64,000 nt of DNA, from the NCBI GenBank assembly GCA_033239125.1, contig BSWB01000002.1, positions 4,683,001 through 4,747,000 on the forward strand. Direction: 5' to 3'. The position numbers were made by a program, and so were the translations under genes. Positions within the stretch are counted from its first letter, which is position 1. Each line of letters starts with the position of its first letter. This stretch comes from Fagopyrum homotropicum. Its lineage: Eukaryota; Streptophyta; Magnoliopsida; Caryophyllales; Polygonaceae. Positions 44,830 through 62,350 of this stretch are shown piece by piece. The notes under the pieces are model-generated. The model had not been told where the DNA came from, did no database searches, and saw nothing but the letters and a program-made list of their open reading frames with translations.

Positions 44830-46710
44830 ATGTGTTAAAGAAAGGATGAACCGGATTCAAATATTTGAAGACTAAAACCGAAATGAATTGGCATCTCAAC
44901 TAAATACTACGACGATGTCTGAGGAAGAATGTAAAAGGTTTGTCGAAAGCTTAACCCTAATATGTAACAATCGAAATTTTCGCTCCTGTTATGGTCCTTC
45001 GAGACTCCTTTCGGAACCACTTAAGCGGCGCCGAATGGGAGTCTCCACATTTGCGGCCCAAGAGCCTGCGAGTGCGGCAGGGTTTTGTCGCGGACGCGGT
45101 TTTTACAGCAGATCGCGTGCGATCTTTTGTAACCGTCGTCCGTTCTTTCCTCCTTTAGAAGATTCAATCTTCTATTTGGGTCATCCCTCCTTATGTCCTC
45201 TAACCCTAGCAATCCTACTCATTTTTCCTTTCCATCCATTTCTTGTCTTCTCTTATGTATCTTCATCTCCTCCTTGCTCTTTTTCCTCTTGGTTCTTCTT
45301 CATCCAAGTTCACTCGAGTTGCAGCCTTCAACACGTGGGTGGGATACTATAGATCCGACAGTAAGTATTATCTCCCTCTCCGTTCTTCTTCTTCTTCTTC
45401 TTTTTGGCAAAGAATCAATATCAAGTCTTGATTCTGTTTGTTCCGTCGTGTCCGTTGTTGTTGTGAGAATCTAGGTCTGGGTGGTGTTGTTGTTGCGTGA
45501 GAAACGCAGAAGACAGTAGAACCGACCGTGAGGAGTTTCTGTTTGTCGAAGAACTTTGACATTCACCCCTGGAGCGTGTTTGCACCCGCACTTGTGCCGA
45601 CCCGCACTCGCGCCTTTCCTAAGCCCCCCCTCCCTCGCCTTTGTGTTACCACGGTCTCGGCATCCCAAGGCTTGTCGCCGCGCCCCCACCTTCCATACCT
45701 GCGGTCGCGCCTTACCTCCAATTGTTACCGTCTTTGTGGTACGTCACTCCTCTCCTTGCTCCCTTGTTGTTCCTAGAGTTAGATCATGTTAGGCTAGACC
45801 TTAGATGAACCAGTGTGAATGCCAATTAGTGGCTTGTGGATTACTAAGTGATTGGAAGTGGTTTAAGAACCCTTGAGTTAGTTGTGTTGATGTTGATCCA
45901 TGAGGATCTTGAGACTAGGATTGGTATATCTTAGCATAGTGGTATGATCATGTAAAGATCATGAAGACTAGAAGTAGGAACATTCTAGCATGTTGTGGTA
46001 CGACCTTGCAGAGGTCAATGAGACTAGAAGTGTAGACTTCTCGCATGTCGGTTAGATTCTAATTTGGGATGTCTTGTCTGAGCAGACATATATTCTTTCT
46101 TGCGGGAAGCTGAGCTTGATATCGAAGTTGGGATTACCTTTGATATAGGTATGTCCCTTGGACTTACTTAGTTGTCTTCTATGTGTTAGCATAATTATGA
46201 TAGTAGTGTGTGCTAGATGTTAAATGTTAAAAACATGCTAGGATGACCTTATAGGTTGATTGGCCAAAGTGTATGATAACCGGGCGGTGACAGCTTGTCA
46301 ATTCTACAAGAGACTAGGAGGTTCTCTGCGACTAGTTCAGGCAGGTAAACGATGAGATGCATCAGATCCATTCCTGTTGGTATAAGGGGGCAGAGGTGAG
46401 TTTCGGGAAATTCTCGTGTCACAAAAGAAGTTGAATTAGTAAAGTGTATAACTTAACGAAAGATAATAACCGGTTGGTGTGAAAGCATGTTGATGTGTTT
46501 TATCTCTTGATGTGTGATTGTGTTGTTGTAATTATTCTGATTCATAGAATGTTAGCTAACGGTTTGTCCGTTGTGTAGATGCCTTGCAGGTTATATCGTT
46601 TCTTCATCTTCTTTCTACTCTCTGTTTTGTTCTTGATTTTACATACAATTTCTTTTACTCCTCTATAAAGAGTTGTTATTGTTGTTGTTGTTGTTGTTTA
46701 TTTTTAAAAA
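44830..46710. other. GC-richer, repeat-like region of unknown class with a (GTT)n tail
   Basis: 44990-45130 and 45560-45780 are GC-rich with overlapping open frames on both strands, none recognisable. 45890-46060 contains three degenerate repeats of a GATC-ATGAGACTAGAAGT type. The block ends at (TTG)n, 46676-46698. Such a tail occurs in some plant LINEs and SINEs, and the whole could also be a retroelement leader. I cannot classify it. An exon-like GACAGTAAGTATT donor lies at 45360. Confidence 0.35.
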
Positions 46711-49064
46711 TTGAGACGTATAGTGAATTAGATCTTCTTGAGATGTCACGAACGTAGATCCTGTTTATGAACCTCGTGAACAAATGACTTTTTGTCTGGT
46801 CTTGGAATCGATTATTCTAAATCGATTTTGCATGAGTTATTTTTATATCTATTATGTTTGAAGTTTTTCAAATATGATATATTTTATTACATTATATATA
46901 TAACGAAAAGCATTTAGGTTGATCTACCTCCTAAAAATAGTTCATCATAAAACATCCTTACGCATGAAAACACCAAGTTCGGGATCGTTCTAAAAAAAGA
47001 AGATTGGTCTAATAAGTTTATATTTGGTATCGTTGATATAAAAAGACCCTAGTTTTTTAATTTTACAAACACTTGATTAAAGGGGTGAAAGCTAGGGACC
47101 TATTTTGTGTCATAATAAACAAAAAAAAAGCCTGTTTGACGCTACGACAAAAAAGACCTACTTAATCAACTCACTCTTATAAAACATGGTGTTGGGTGTT
47201 GAAATTCTCAAATGAGTCAACGATCAACATCACAATTAATTTCTCATAAGACATATTTAATATGAACTTCATAAAATAAACGAGATTACAATTTAGAATC
47301 GAATATAATTATCTCGACCTCCCACATATTATTCCAAATACCTTAAAGTATATCCATGACACACAAAATTTCTCTCTATATATGTATTGTTTACTCACAT
47401 GTTTTAGTAGGTGTAAGTAGGTAAGTAGGCTAAGAGTACGAATATGAAATTTTAGGGTAAATTTTGTTGTTGTTGTTGTTGACCTTTCTTTCTTAAATTA
47501 AATTCTTTTTCTTGAATATTATCTCTCTTTTTATAGGATATTATATTTATTATGCAAGCCAACTCGGATATCTACCCAAAATTTCAAATGTTACAATATA
47601 TATTAAGCATGTTTGATTGGTAAAATGTCAAAGGAGTAGTTAAGTTCTTTAACGTTGTTTTTGTGACTCTAACCATAACCACTTGTTCATGTCTTCAATA
47701 TGAAAACCTAGCTACCAAAACATGATTCATTGTCATTCACTACATGCTTTATTATTGGTGATGAAAGTTGGAAAATTTTTTATCGATTATTGAGAATGAA
47801 AGTATCACATTCCGAGATGTACGTTAGACTCATGTCCAACACATAAGACTAGTGAAGTTTCGGTATAAAACCGATTGACAATACGAGGAATAATCCACCG
47901 AACTTGTATACTAGACTGCATGTTTGTTTATTACTGACGTGAGACAATTTTATCTCCACGCGGAGTATAAGTTAAGAATCTAACGCTACACAACCATCTT
48001 TAACAAGCAAGGTACCCGGCTCGTTAGCTAGAATTGTGTGAAGATGGAATATATCAAATCTATTATACACAAACATATGATATAATGTATAAGGTTGGTA
48101 AATTTAGGGGTGTTCGCCAAATTTCAATTCGACGATTTACTGGCCCATTTCAAGCGATTTTGAATATATTAATGAATTATTCAGATAAAGAAAACATTAC
48201 TTAAGTAACAGATAAAATTTGAAATCGGTTATAATTTGGATACCCGGTTATAACTCTATATATAAACTAATCTATATATTTCAACAAAAACAAGTAGCTA
48301 TGTTAGCTTATTTGCCTTTGTTGTTAGTTGGTCTTAAGTTTGAAGCTTCTCCCTGTCCTATCTCTTTGTCATTATTTACTCTAACAAAAGAACTTGGTTG
48401 AAAGTTCTATGGGCCAACTTTCGGATTCGGATAAATCCAACGGGTCTTTTTTTCCATATACTCTTATGAGACAGAAGATTTGCACTAATACTTGAGCTTT
48501 ATGATAATTTAATACCCGGTATAACCCGATATTCTTATGTATATACAAAAAGGTTCAATCGAATTTAAAAATTATTTTAAATAAGCTTCATCTCCAATTA
48601 TTCGATAATTAGACCTGTTCATATCCGGACTTGGGTCGAGTTCGGGCTGGTTTGAGCTTTATAAAATATTGAGCCCGTTTAGTTGGACATGGGACGGGTC
48701 GTATCTGGCCCAGTCAGGCTCACGGGTATCCGTTTTTCAATTAATTTTTTTAAAAAATTATATTTTATAATATTTTATGTCAAAAATATTAAATTTATTA
48801 TAATTATACTATATATTTTATTTTAAAACTTTATATTTATAATAATTTGATATCAAGAACTCCCATAACCTTTATGGTAGCTTCTTCCTTTCTCAATATT
48901 GTAGATCTTTACCTCTCTTTTGGGTACTTTGCCCTTTATGCTTAGTGACAACCCCTCTACATAAGACCAATAAATATTATTAAGAGAAAATACTAATTAT
49001 AATAATTAATATAATATAAACAAGGCATTAAGAGGATGCTCTCCCAAAGCACACATGACACAAA

Positions 49065-49097
<33 letters not shown>

Positions 49098-49264
49098 ATA
49101 TCACATATTTTTCTATATTATACACAAAGAAATATATTTGTTCATTCACAACCATAACCTAAACCTTTCTCCATTCTTTCACTCAACCATTTCCTCTCTA
49201 ACCACACCCACCGGCGGCCACCTCAACAACCACAAAAACACCTTGAAACCACCCACAAACACCA
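46711..49264. other. Intergenic; upstream of the TBL gene
   Basis: No gene seen. Notable items: (TTG)n at 47463-47482; an LTR/TRIM-like fragment on the minus strand at 47840-47960; a truncated hAT-like piece at 48610-48740 (GGGTCGAGTTCGGGCTGG, GGGACGGGTCG); and (TA)n at 49071-49099, about 170 bp before the TBL start codon, which includes TATA-box-like sequence and may serve as core promoter. Confidence 0.4.
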
Positions 49265-55499
<6,235 letters not shown>

Positions 55500-56669
55500 A
55501 GATGAGGTTAATTTGAGAGTATGTGTTGTTTATGTTGATGTTGGTTTGTTGTATTTGTCGAGGATTTGAGAAAGATGAAATTTGATCATGTTATGGGCTT
55601 GATCAAATGTTGGTTTTGGTTTGTTTATTTTAGCACATAGAGAAAGATAAGTGTAGTTTGTTGGATGAAATTTACAATAAAATCAAAGTGTTTGAATTGT
55701 TGAGCTGTAGGGAAGAAAAAGAAAATGTCCCACGTCGATAATATACCATTAGGTGAGACTATTTTATAAGTAACCGGCTATTCCTCCTATTGTCAATTGA
55801 TTTTAGGAAGGAACCCGCGCGCTTGTATATGTGGCTCACTGAATGTGTTTCCTCCACGTCATTTGGTCCTGGACGGTATCAAAGCAGGTCGTATTCGGGT
55901 CCGGTTTTCCTGACTTCACAGATTAGATAAAAGAGATTGAGATGTGAAACCAACTGAAAAAAAGAAAAAATTGTGGACGAGTTATAAAAGTGATTGAGAT
56001 GCTCGAGCCCGAGAAAGAAAAAAAAGTGTCAAGTTAGGGGAGTTTTGAGTTGTAGGAAAGAAAAAGAAAGTGTCCCATATTATTTAGCCTCGAAACGGAT
56101 ATAAGAAATAATTAACGGTGATTGAACTTAGTTTGTGAGAAATTTGAAGAAAAGGGAATGATAGTGTGTATGGAGGAGATTGACAAGGATGAAGATTCAA
56201 GAACACACAAAGTGATATATGTAAGGGCTTCCACGGGCGACCGGAGATTCGACGGTGACACTTAGGTCATTGAAGGAAAAGATGACGTGACGGCTAATAT
56301 ATGGGCTAATAATTAATGAACTTGAGCCCAAATTAGTAATGGGCCAATAAAGCTCATAACAAATTACAGGGAATTAGAATTCTCTAGATTAGTAAAAGCC
56401 CATAATTAGGCAATAACAATTAGCATAAGTATCTTCATTAATCTTTGCAAACGTAGGTTGTTTTATTCAACCAAAGTTACCGATATATTCAATATATCAT
56501 TCCTTATAATTTAAAATAATTAGACGGCAATTTGATTAGTTTTGATATTTTATAAGGAAGTAAAATAAGAAAATGAGAAAAGAAAAAACATTTTGTATGG
56601 AAAATAATAAAGAAAAAACTATTTGAATTAAATTTTGTGAATGAACAATGATATATATATATATATATA
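55500..56669. other. TBL 3' UTR and intergenic; LTR/TRIM-like fragment
   Basis: 55500-55690 is likely TBL 3' UTR (AATAAAATC-like signal near 55677). 55728-55910 carries the dispersed LTR-like block (GTCCCACGTCGATAATATA, CTATTCCTCCTATTGTCAAT) followed by GGTATCAAAGCAGGTC, which resembles a decayed tRNA-Met primer site. No gene in the rest. Confidence 0.45.
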
Positions 56670-57548
56670 GAGGGTGTGGTTCCCATGAGAACACCTCTAA
56701 CGTGAGAACATGAGAACAATCGTACACCGTTAGATGGTGGGTATTAAGGGTTGAGATTTAGAGTAGATATCATAACTAATAATAACTACAAATAATAATA
56801 ATAATAATTAGTAATCCAACAATAACTACGAATAATCCACTCAACCAACAATAACTACGAATAATACATTAAACGATATGACCAGTGGCGGAGCTAGAAA
56901 TTTTTGGTTGGAGGGGCACAAAAAAAAATTTTTATAAGGAGAGTCGAATATTAAGCTTGAAATTAGATAATAAAATATATAAATTAAATAAATAAAAAAA
57001 GTTTATTTAAATTTTGTACTATAAATTTGAGCTTTAAATTTATTTTTTTACTAAGATAAAATTTAAAATTATTTTATATATTTAGTTTCTTTTATAAATA
57101 TATTGTCATATAAATTAGATAGTTGTTGATGAATTATTGTATTAAAAATTATATTAATTTTATTGTATTAGTTAGGAATTAAAGAAATAATTAATAAATA
57201 TCATTTAATCTCTCCATCTTAACATATTGTAATTTGTTTAAAATAAATCCATAAATAAAAAGAAACTTTTTGCTACTCCCATAACTAGAACCCATGACTT
57301 CATGTACCTCCTTCCCTTCCTGTACCAGATGAACTAGTAGAACAGTATGTAACATAATTCGTTTTAAGGAGGGTTTTTTCATTCTTTTTTTTTCTTCCTA
57401 AGGCAAAACGACGTCGCAAGCCCGGGCACCGTACCACCCGTTACCCCCCTTGGATCCGCCACTAGATATGACATCTTCGTAACAAAACTAATAATAATTA
57501 CGAATCTGTTCTCATGTTCTCACGTTAGGGGGTGTTCTCATAGGATCT

Positions 57549-57554
<6 letters not shown>
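56670..57554. mobile_element. TA-microsatellite-embedded element, copy 3, interrupted by a hAT element
   Basis: Left part 56670-56882 (AGGGTGTGGTTCCCATGAGA, AATAACTACGAATAAT) and right part 57473-57554 (CATCTTCGTAACAAAACTAA ... GTTCTCATAGGATCTATACT) together are collinear with 24597-24884. (TA)n precedes it and (CT)n(TA)n follows. Confidence 0.8.
56883..57464. mobile_element. hAT-type non-autonomous element, CAGTGGCGGAGC family, copy 2, nested
   Basis: Ends CAGTGGCGGAGC and GGATCCGCCACTA (10-bp inverted repeat, one mismatch at the outermost base). Perfect 8-bp duplication GATATGAC at 56875-56882 and 57465-57472. 582 bp, no transposase. The right third resembles 44630-44815. Confidence 0.92.

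Positions 57555-57639
<85 letters not shown>
57555..57639. repeat. Compound (CT)n(TA)n microsatellite
   Basis: About 25 bp of CT followed by about 60 bp of TA, at the right edge of the TA-embedded element. Confidence 0.95.
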
Positions 57640-57641
<2 letters not shown>

Positions 57642-58219
57642 ATTAGATTTGTTTTTATGCCGCTTTTGGAGTTGAAATTAAACGGGCTAAGAGTGTAAAC
57701 AATGTTTGCCCATGAAATTTGCAAGTGTTATATAGGGCTCGTTTGGTATGACTGGAGAATTGAGGTGTCAAAAATCGAAATAGAATAAAGAATTTGAATC
57801 AATCATTCTCGATACTTGGTGTTTAGTATGGTTGGTGGGCCACTACTCCTATATTCAATTGGTTTTAGGATGAAACTTCATCGGGCTGATGTGCCGGGCT
57901 TATACCAAGAATTGTTCATAGGCCTGACCTTGGACCAGACCGGAACAACATGGACTAAAAATGGACCGAGTTATTCGGTTCGGGTCCGGTCTACTCTAAA
58001 ATCGGTCCAGGTCTAGCCGGAAAACCTGCGCCAATGGTTGTTGTCAGCCGAACCTGAACTACATTTTTAAAACAGAAAAACAACTTCCTATTCTTTCTTT
58101 GTTGTTTAGAGAATTACAAATATTGAACATACCAACAACTCTTGCATCTCAACAATAAAAAAACTCTCCTCTCATCACAAAGATCACAAACAGAATCAAA
58201 TCCTGAAGCGCCAGAAGTC
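57640..58219. other. Repeat fragments, no gene
   Basis: 57640-57692 looks like the right end of a Tourist MITE (GGATTAGATTTGTTTTTATG, GGAGTTGAAATTAAACGGGC). 57738 has a Tourist-like left end (GGGCTCGTTTGG). 57815-57900 is an LTR-like fragment. 57920-58030 is an ACCGG-rich hAT fragment. Confidence 0.5.
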
Positions 58220-59290
58220 TCTCCTACGCTGGCCGTACTCAGATCATCAAATCGATCCTTATGGCCATCAGCTACTTCTGGTTTTCTGTCCTACTTATCC
58301 CTCCCACTATCATCTCCAAAATCAAGAGTCTCCTTTGCTCTTTCCTTTGGTCAGTTTGCTCTTCTAGCCCTCGTGCCCTGATCGCCTGGAAGATCATATA
58401 CAACCCAAAAAACGATGGGGCCTAGGTTTTAAGGAGCTTCTTGCTTGGAACAAAACCTGCATCTCAAAGCTCCTCTTCCAAATCGACCATGGCTCCCTCT
58501 CCAACAACCTCTAGGTTACCTGGGTGCACCATAGCATCCTCAAAGGTCAATCCGTCTGGTCCTACCCCTCCAACTACAAATACAACTTTACCTGGTGCTC
58601 GTTTTTCAAAGTTTGCAATGAGATCCTTGCCTCTGGTAACCAGTCTCTCTTCCTCATCAATGCCATCACCCCGAACATTTGCTTCTCCACCTCTTCTACC
58701 TATCACCTCTTATGGAAGACTGATCCCCCAAACCCCCCTACCGGCTTGGACACATCTGGAGCGGTATTAACATACACAAATTCAGCTTCATTTCCTAGTT
58801 AGGTAGTCACAACCGGCTGCCTACCCCAATGAAGCTCCTCTCCTGGAATGTGGTTCATGACGACACTTGCAAATTACGCGGCTCTCTTCCGAAAAATGAA
58901 GACCACCTTCTCAACCACCGTAGCTTCTCCTCCACCGTCCGTGATCTTATCCTCAGATGGTTAAGACGACTCCCTCCCCCTCCACCCCAAAACTTCGAGA
59001 TCTGGCACTGACTCTGATCCTATTCTCCTCAAAAAATGATCTCATACACTGCAATAAGTTCACTCACCCTACTGTATGCGCTCACAATGCTATTTCGGCC
59101 ACTAAGAACTTTGCCTCTATCTGATGGAAGGACAAATCTTCTAAGACGATCGCTTGGGCTAAGATCCTCGGCATATACCTGTATTTACTCTCCCCTTTGT
59201 TTCCCTCGCTTCTATGCAACGGTCTAGTATGACCCACCTTTATATTCTTTCTATCAATATTACAAACTTTTCAAAAAAAAAAAAAAAATC
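58220..59290 (+). pseudogene. 5'-truncated L1-type LINE: reverse transcriptase C-terminus and zf-RVT
   Basis: In shifting plus-strand frames the sequence encodes LSYAGRTQIIKSILMAISYF and RALIAWKIIYNPKNDGA, the C-terminal RT region of plant L1 elements. Further on come ITPNICFST-like and RLPTPMKLLSWNVVHDDTCK segments of the zinc-binding domain that follows RT. Frames are broken by several stops and shifts. A polyA tract at 59273-59288 marks the 3' end. No flanking duplication could be identified because the 5' end is indistinct. Confidence 0.75.
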
Positions 59291-59449
59291 AACAAAACTA
59301 AAACAAATAAAAAAAATCACTGTCGTGTTTTTGAATAACATTAAGTATATATCTAGTGTGCACCAAACTTGCTATTTCGATTTAAAGTGGTGAACATGCA
59401 TTACTCTTAATAATGGAACTCCATGTTAATCTTCTTTTTATTATTCAAT

Positions 59450-59504
59450 CTAGTGCATAATCCGTACCCTGTACGGATATTTGTTAAATATTTATATAAA
59501 AATT
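59450..59504 (-). other. Helitron-like 3' terminus
   Basis: On the minus strand a perfect hairpin ATCCGTAC-AGG-GTACGGAT is followed within a few bases by CTAG, as at the Helitron end at 37229 (which has CCCGCAC/GTGCGGG and the same ATTTAAATATT-like neighbourhood). The base after CTAG is A rather than the expected T, so this is a candidate only. Confidence 0.4.
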
Positions 59505-59905
59505 TGGTCAAATAGACCCTTTTCTATTTTTTTTTGTACCCCTTTAATTTTTAACACTTTCATTTAATGGTAGGTAAAAGTAATTAACCCCTGTTTTTTT
59601 AAAAAAGACATGTGTTGTAACGTTAGTTTAATTCCTTAATTTGTTTATTTATTTCTTTTGTTTTTTTCCCCTTTTTTATTTTCTTCATAATTTTCTTTTT
59701 TATTTTCTGGTATGAATTTCTTGTATGAAACTCATACTAGAAATTTTCATATCACAAATTCATACCAGAAAAATTCATACAAGAAATTTTTATACAAGAA
59801 ATTCATACCTGAAGTTTTTATACTAGAAAATTACATCAGAAATTTTTATACTATAAACTCATACAAGAAATTTTAATTCCATAAATTCATACCAGAATTT
59901 TATGA
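59505..59905. mobile_element. One arm of the foldback family with its minisatellite
   Basis: AACACTTTCATTTAATGGTA, GGTAAAAGTAATTAACCCC, TTTATTTTCTGGTATGAA and then CATACCAGAAATTT/CATACAAGAAATTT repeats follow in the same order as the left half of 7775-9046 (ACTTTTATTTAATGGTA, TAACCC, TTTATTTTCTG, CATACCGGA). The minisatellite unit has drifted from ACCGG to ACCAG/ACAAG. The second arm is missing; the copia remnant begins at about 59910. Confidence 0.65.
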
Positions 59906-59929
59906 AGAAACATATATCAACACAGACGC

Positions 59930-62350
59930 AACAATTAACCATTCCAACAATCACTCTACCATCCAGCAAGATAAGCCCAAGAATAAGGATTGCAAATAGA
60001 AAGAAACAAACATCTCTGATCAAACATTTTGTTAGAAGTGATTAAGAGAGAAAAGAATATAGAGACTTATGAACGTGAGAATAGAATGAATTTGACTTAA
60101 TCATTCCTAGTTTGCTAAGTAAGATGTTCTGTTGAGCTGAAGGAATAACCTTGGTGAGGACATAAGCTAGCTGGGCATGAGTAGGGACATACTGAAGATG
60201 TAGCAAACCTTCCATCACTTTGTCACGAGTAAAGTGACAATCAATTTCAATGTGTTTCGTTCTTTCATGAAACACAGGATTCTTACCAATCTGATAGCAG
60301 CTTTGTTGTCACAATAAAGATGGATTGGTTGAGGAGGTTGCAAACCTAATTCTTGAAGTAAACGGACTAGCCAAGTTACTTCTGCAGCTGCCTGAGCCAT
60401 TGCCCGATACTCAGCTTCTGTTGAGCTCCTAGAAACAATAGATTGTTTCTTTGATTTCCAGCTGATTGGTGATGATCCAAGGAGTATAATGTAGCCACTC
60501 ACACTTCTTCGAGTAGATGTAGAAGAAGCCCAGTCCGAATCAATATATGCCAACACAGTTGGTGTATCACAAGTGTTGAGAAGAATACCATTGCCAACAT
60601 TACCTTGAATGTATCTAATAGTATGCAATAGAGCATGAAGATGAGATGTGTGAGGGGATTGCATGAACTGGCTCAAACATTGGACAACATAACATATGTC
60701 TGGCCTGGTATGAGTAAGAAAATTGAGTTTCCCTACAAGAGATCTGTACACTGATGGATTTGGAATGAGGTCACCTTCAGTAGGGACAAGCTTGAGATTA
60801 AGGGGTAATGGAGTCGATGTGGGCTTGGAATCTGGAAGACCAGCTTCAGTTAGAAGCTCCAAAGTAAATTTTCTTTGAGTAAGAATAATGCCTGTAGATG
60901 TGTGAGCCACTTCGATACCAAGAAAAAAATGAAGCAGACCCAAATCCTTGATGCTAAAAGTTGAGTCAAGATAAGCTTGGAGGGAAGAAACTTCATCCTC
61001 ATTAGATCCTGTCACCATGAGATCATCCACATAAATAGAAATTATGGTAATGTCATTACTAGAATGTTTAAGAAAAAGTGAATAATCATTCTTGGACTGC
61101 TTGAACCCTTGAGTGATGAGAGCTGTTGTAAGTCGATGGAACCACTGCCTTGAGGCTTGTTTAAGTCCATAAAGGGACTTCTGAGTTTACAGACAAGTGA
61201 CAATGGATTTGATATTCCAGGAGGGACCTTCATGTATACATCTTCAAACAAATCCCCATGCAGAAATGCATGATTCACATCCATTTGATGAAGATGCCAA
61301 CCCTTTGAAGCAACAATGGCAATGATGCTTCTAATGGTGGTCATTTTGACTACAGGTGAAAATGTTTCATGGAAATCTACCCCCTCTTTTTGATTGAAGC
61401 CTTTAGCAACCAATCGTGCTTTGAACCTCTCCAAACTACCATAAGCTCGTATTTTGACTTTGTAGACCCATTTGCAACCGATTGCCTTCTTATGTGATGG
61501 TAAAGGAACTAGATCCCACGTATGGTTACTTTGTAATGCCTGATACTCTTTATTCATGGCCTCAATCCAATTTGGATCCTTTGAAGCTTCAGTGTAGGTG
61601 GTTGGCTCAACAAAAGATATTAAGGATGAAAGAAAAGAGAAATAAGATGAAGGTAAAGAGCTAGAGTGAATCATACCTGGTGATTGAGAGCAGGAACTAT
61701 ATGTGCATATGTAGTCTGACAAGTATGAAGATGTTTGTTTAGGACGAGATGATTGTCTAAGATTAGTCGGTTGGGAAGTAGAAGGCTGAGATGAAGGGGC
61801 TGGAGATAGATTGGTACAATTTGGCGTAGAAGAAGTAGTAGGGATGTTTGATGTTTGTGGAGTAGGGGGATCATGAGACTGGAATAATGGAGATGGTGAG
61901 TCAACAAGAGAAGAAGGTGGTGGGATTACTAACTGGATCATGAGAAGGAGAGAATATAAGAGAATCAATAGTGGATGTTGTAGATAAAATAAGAAGAGTT
62001 GGTGGTGAGGTACGATGTATATGATGGAAAAGTAGAATGTTTTCATAAAAGATGACATCTCGTGAGATTACAATCTCATGAGTTGTAAGGCTCAAAAGTT
62101 TATAGCCTTTTTGAGAATATGGGTATCCTATAAAGACGCATGGTGTGGCACGAGGGGAGAATTTGTCACGATGGACTCTAGGAATATGGGCAAAGCAAAG
62201 GCAGTCGAATACACGAAGGGTATTGTATGAAGGTTGTTTGTGAAATAAAAGTTCATAGGGTGTTTTGTGAGATAGAATAGGTGCAGGTCGTCGGTTGATT
62301 AGATGAGTAGCTGTTAAAATGCACTCCCCCTAGTAGGTGTTCGCTCCAAA
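59930..62350 (-). pseudogene. Decayed Ty1-copia: integrase C-terminus, RT, RNase H
   Basis: Minus strand, 5' to 3'. From about 62350: end of the integrase core (CILTATHLINRRPAPILSHK, with a stop just before in place of Trp) and IPRVHRDKFSPRATPCVFIG. 62058-61190: linker and RT start (AIGCKWVYKVKIRAYGSLER, KARLVAKGFNQKEGVDFHET). A one-base deletion near 61180 shifts the frame. 61030-60290: the second half of RT (FSIKDLGLLHFFLGIEVAHT) and RNase H (AYIDSDWASSTSTRRSVSG, VSRSSTEAEYRAMA). A second frameshift near 60265 precedes the end at 60042. Sequence to about 59930 could be part of the 3' LTR. The gag, protease and 5' LTR are absent. Family differs from the 81-bp-LTR copia. Confidence 0.85.
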
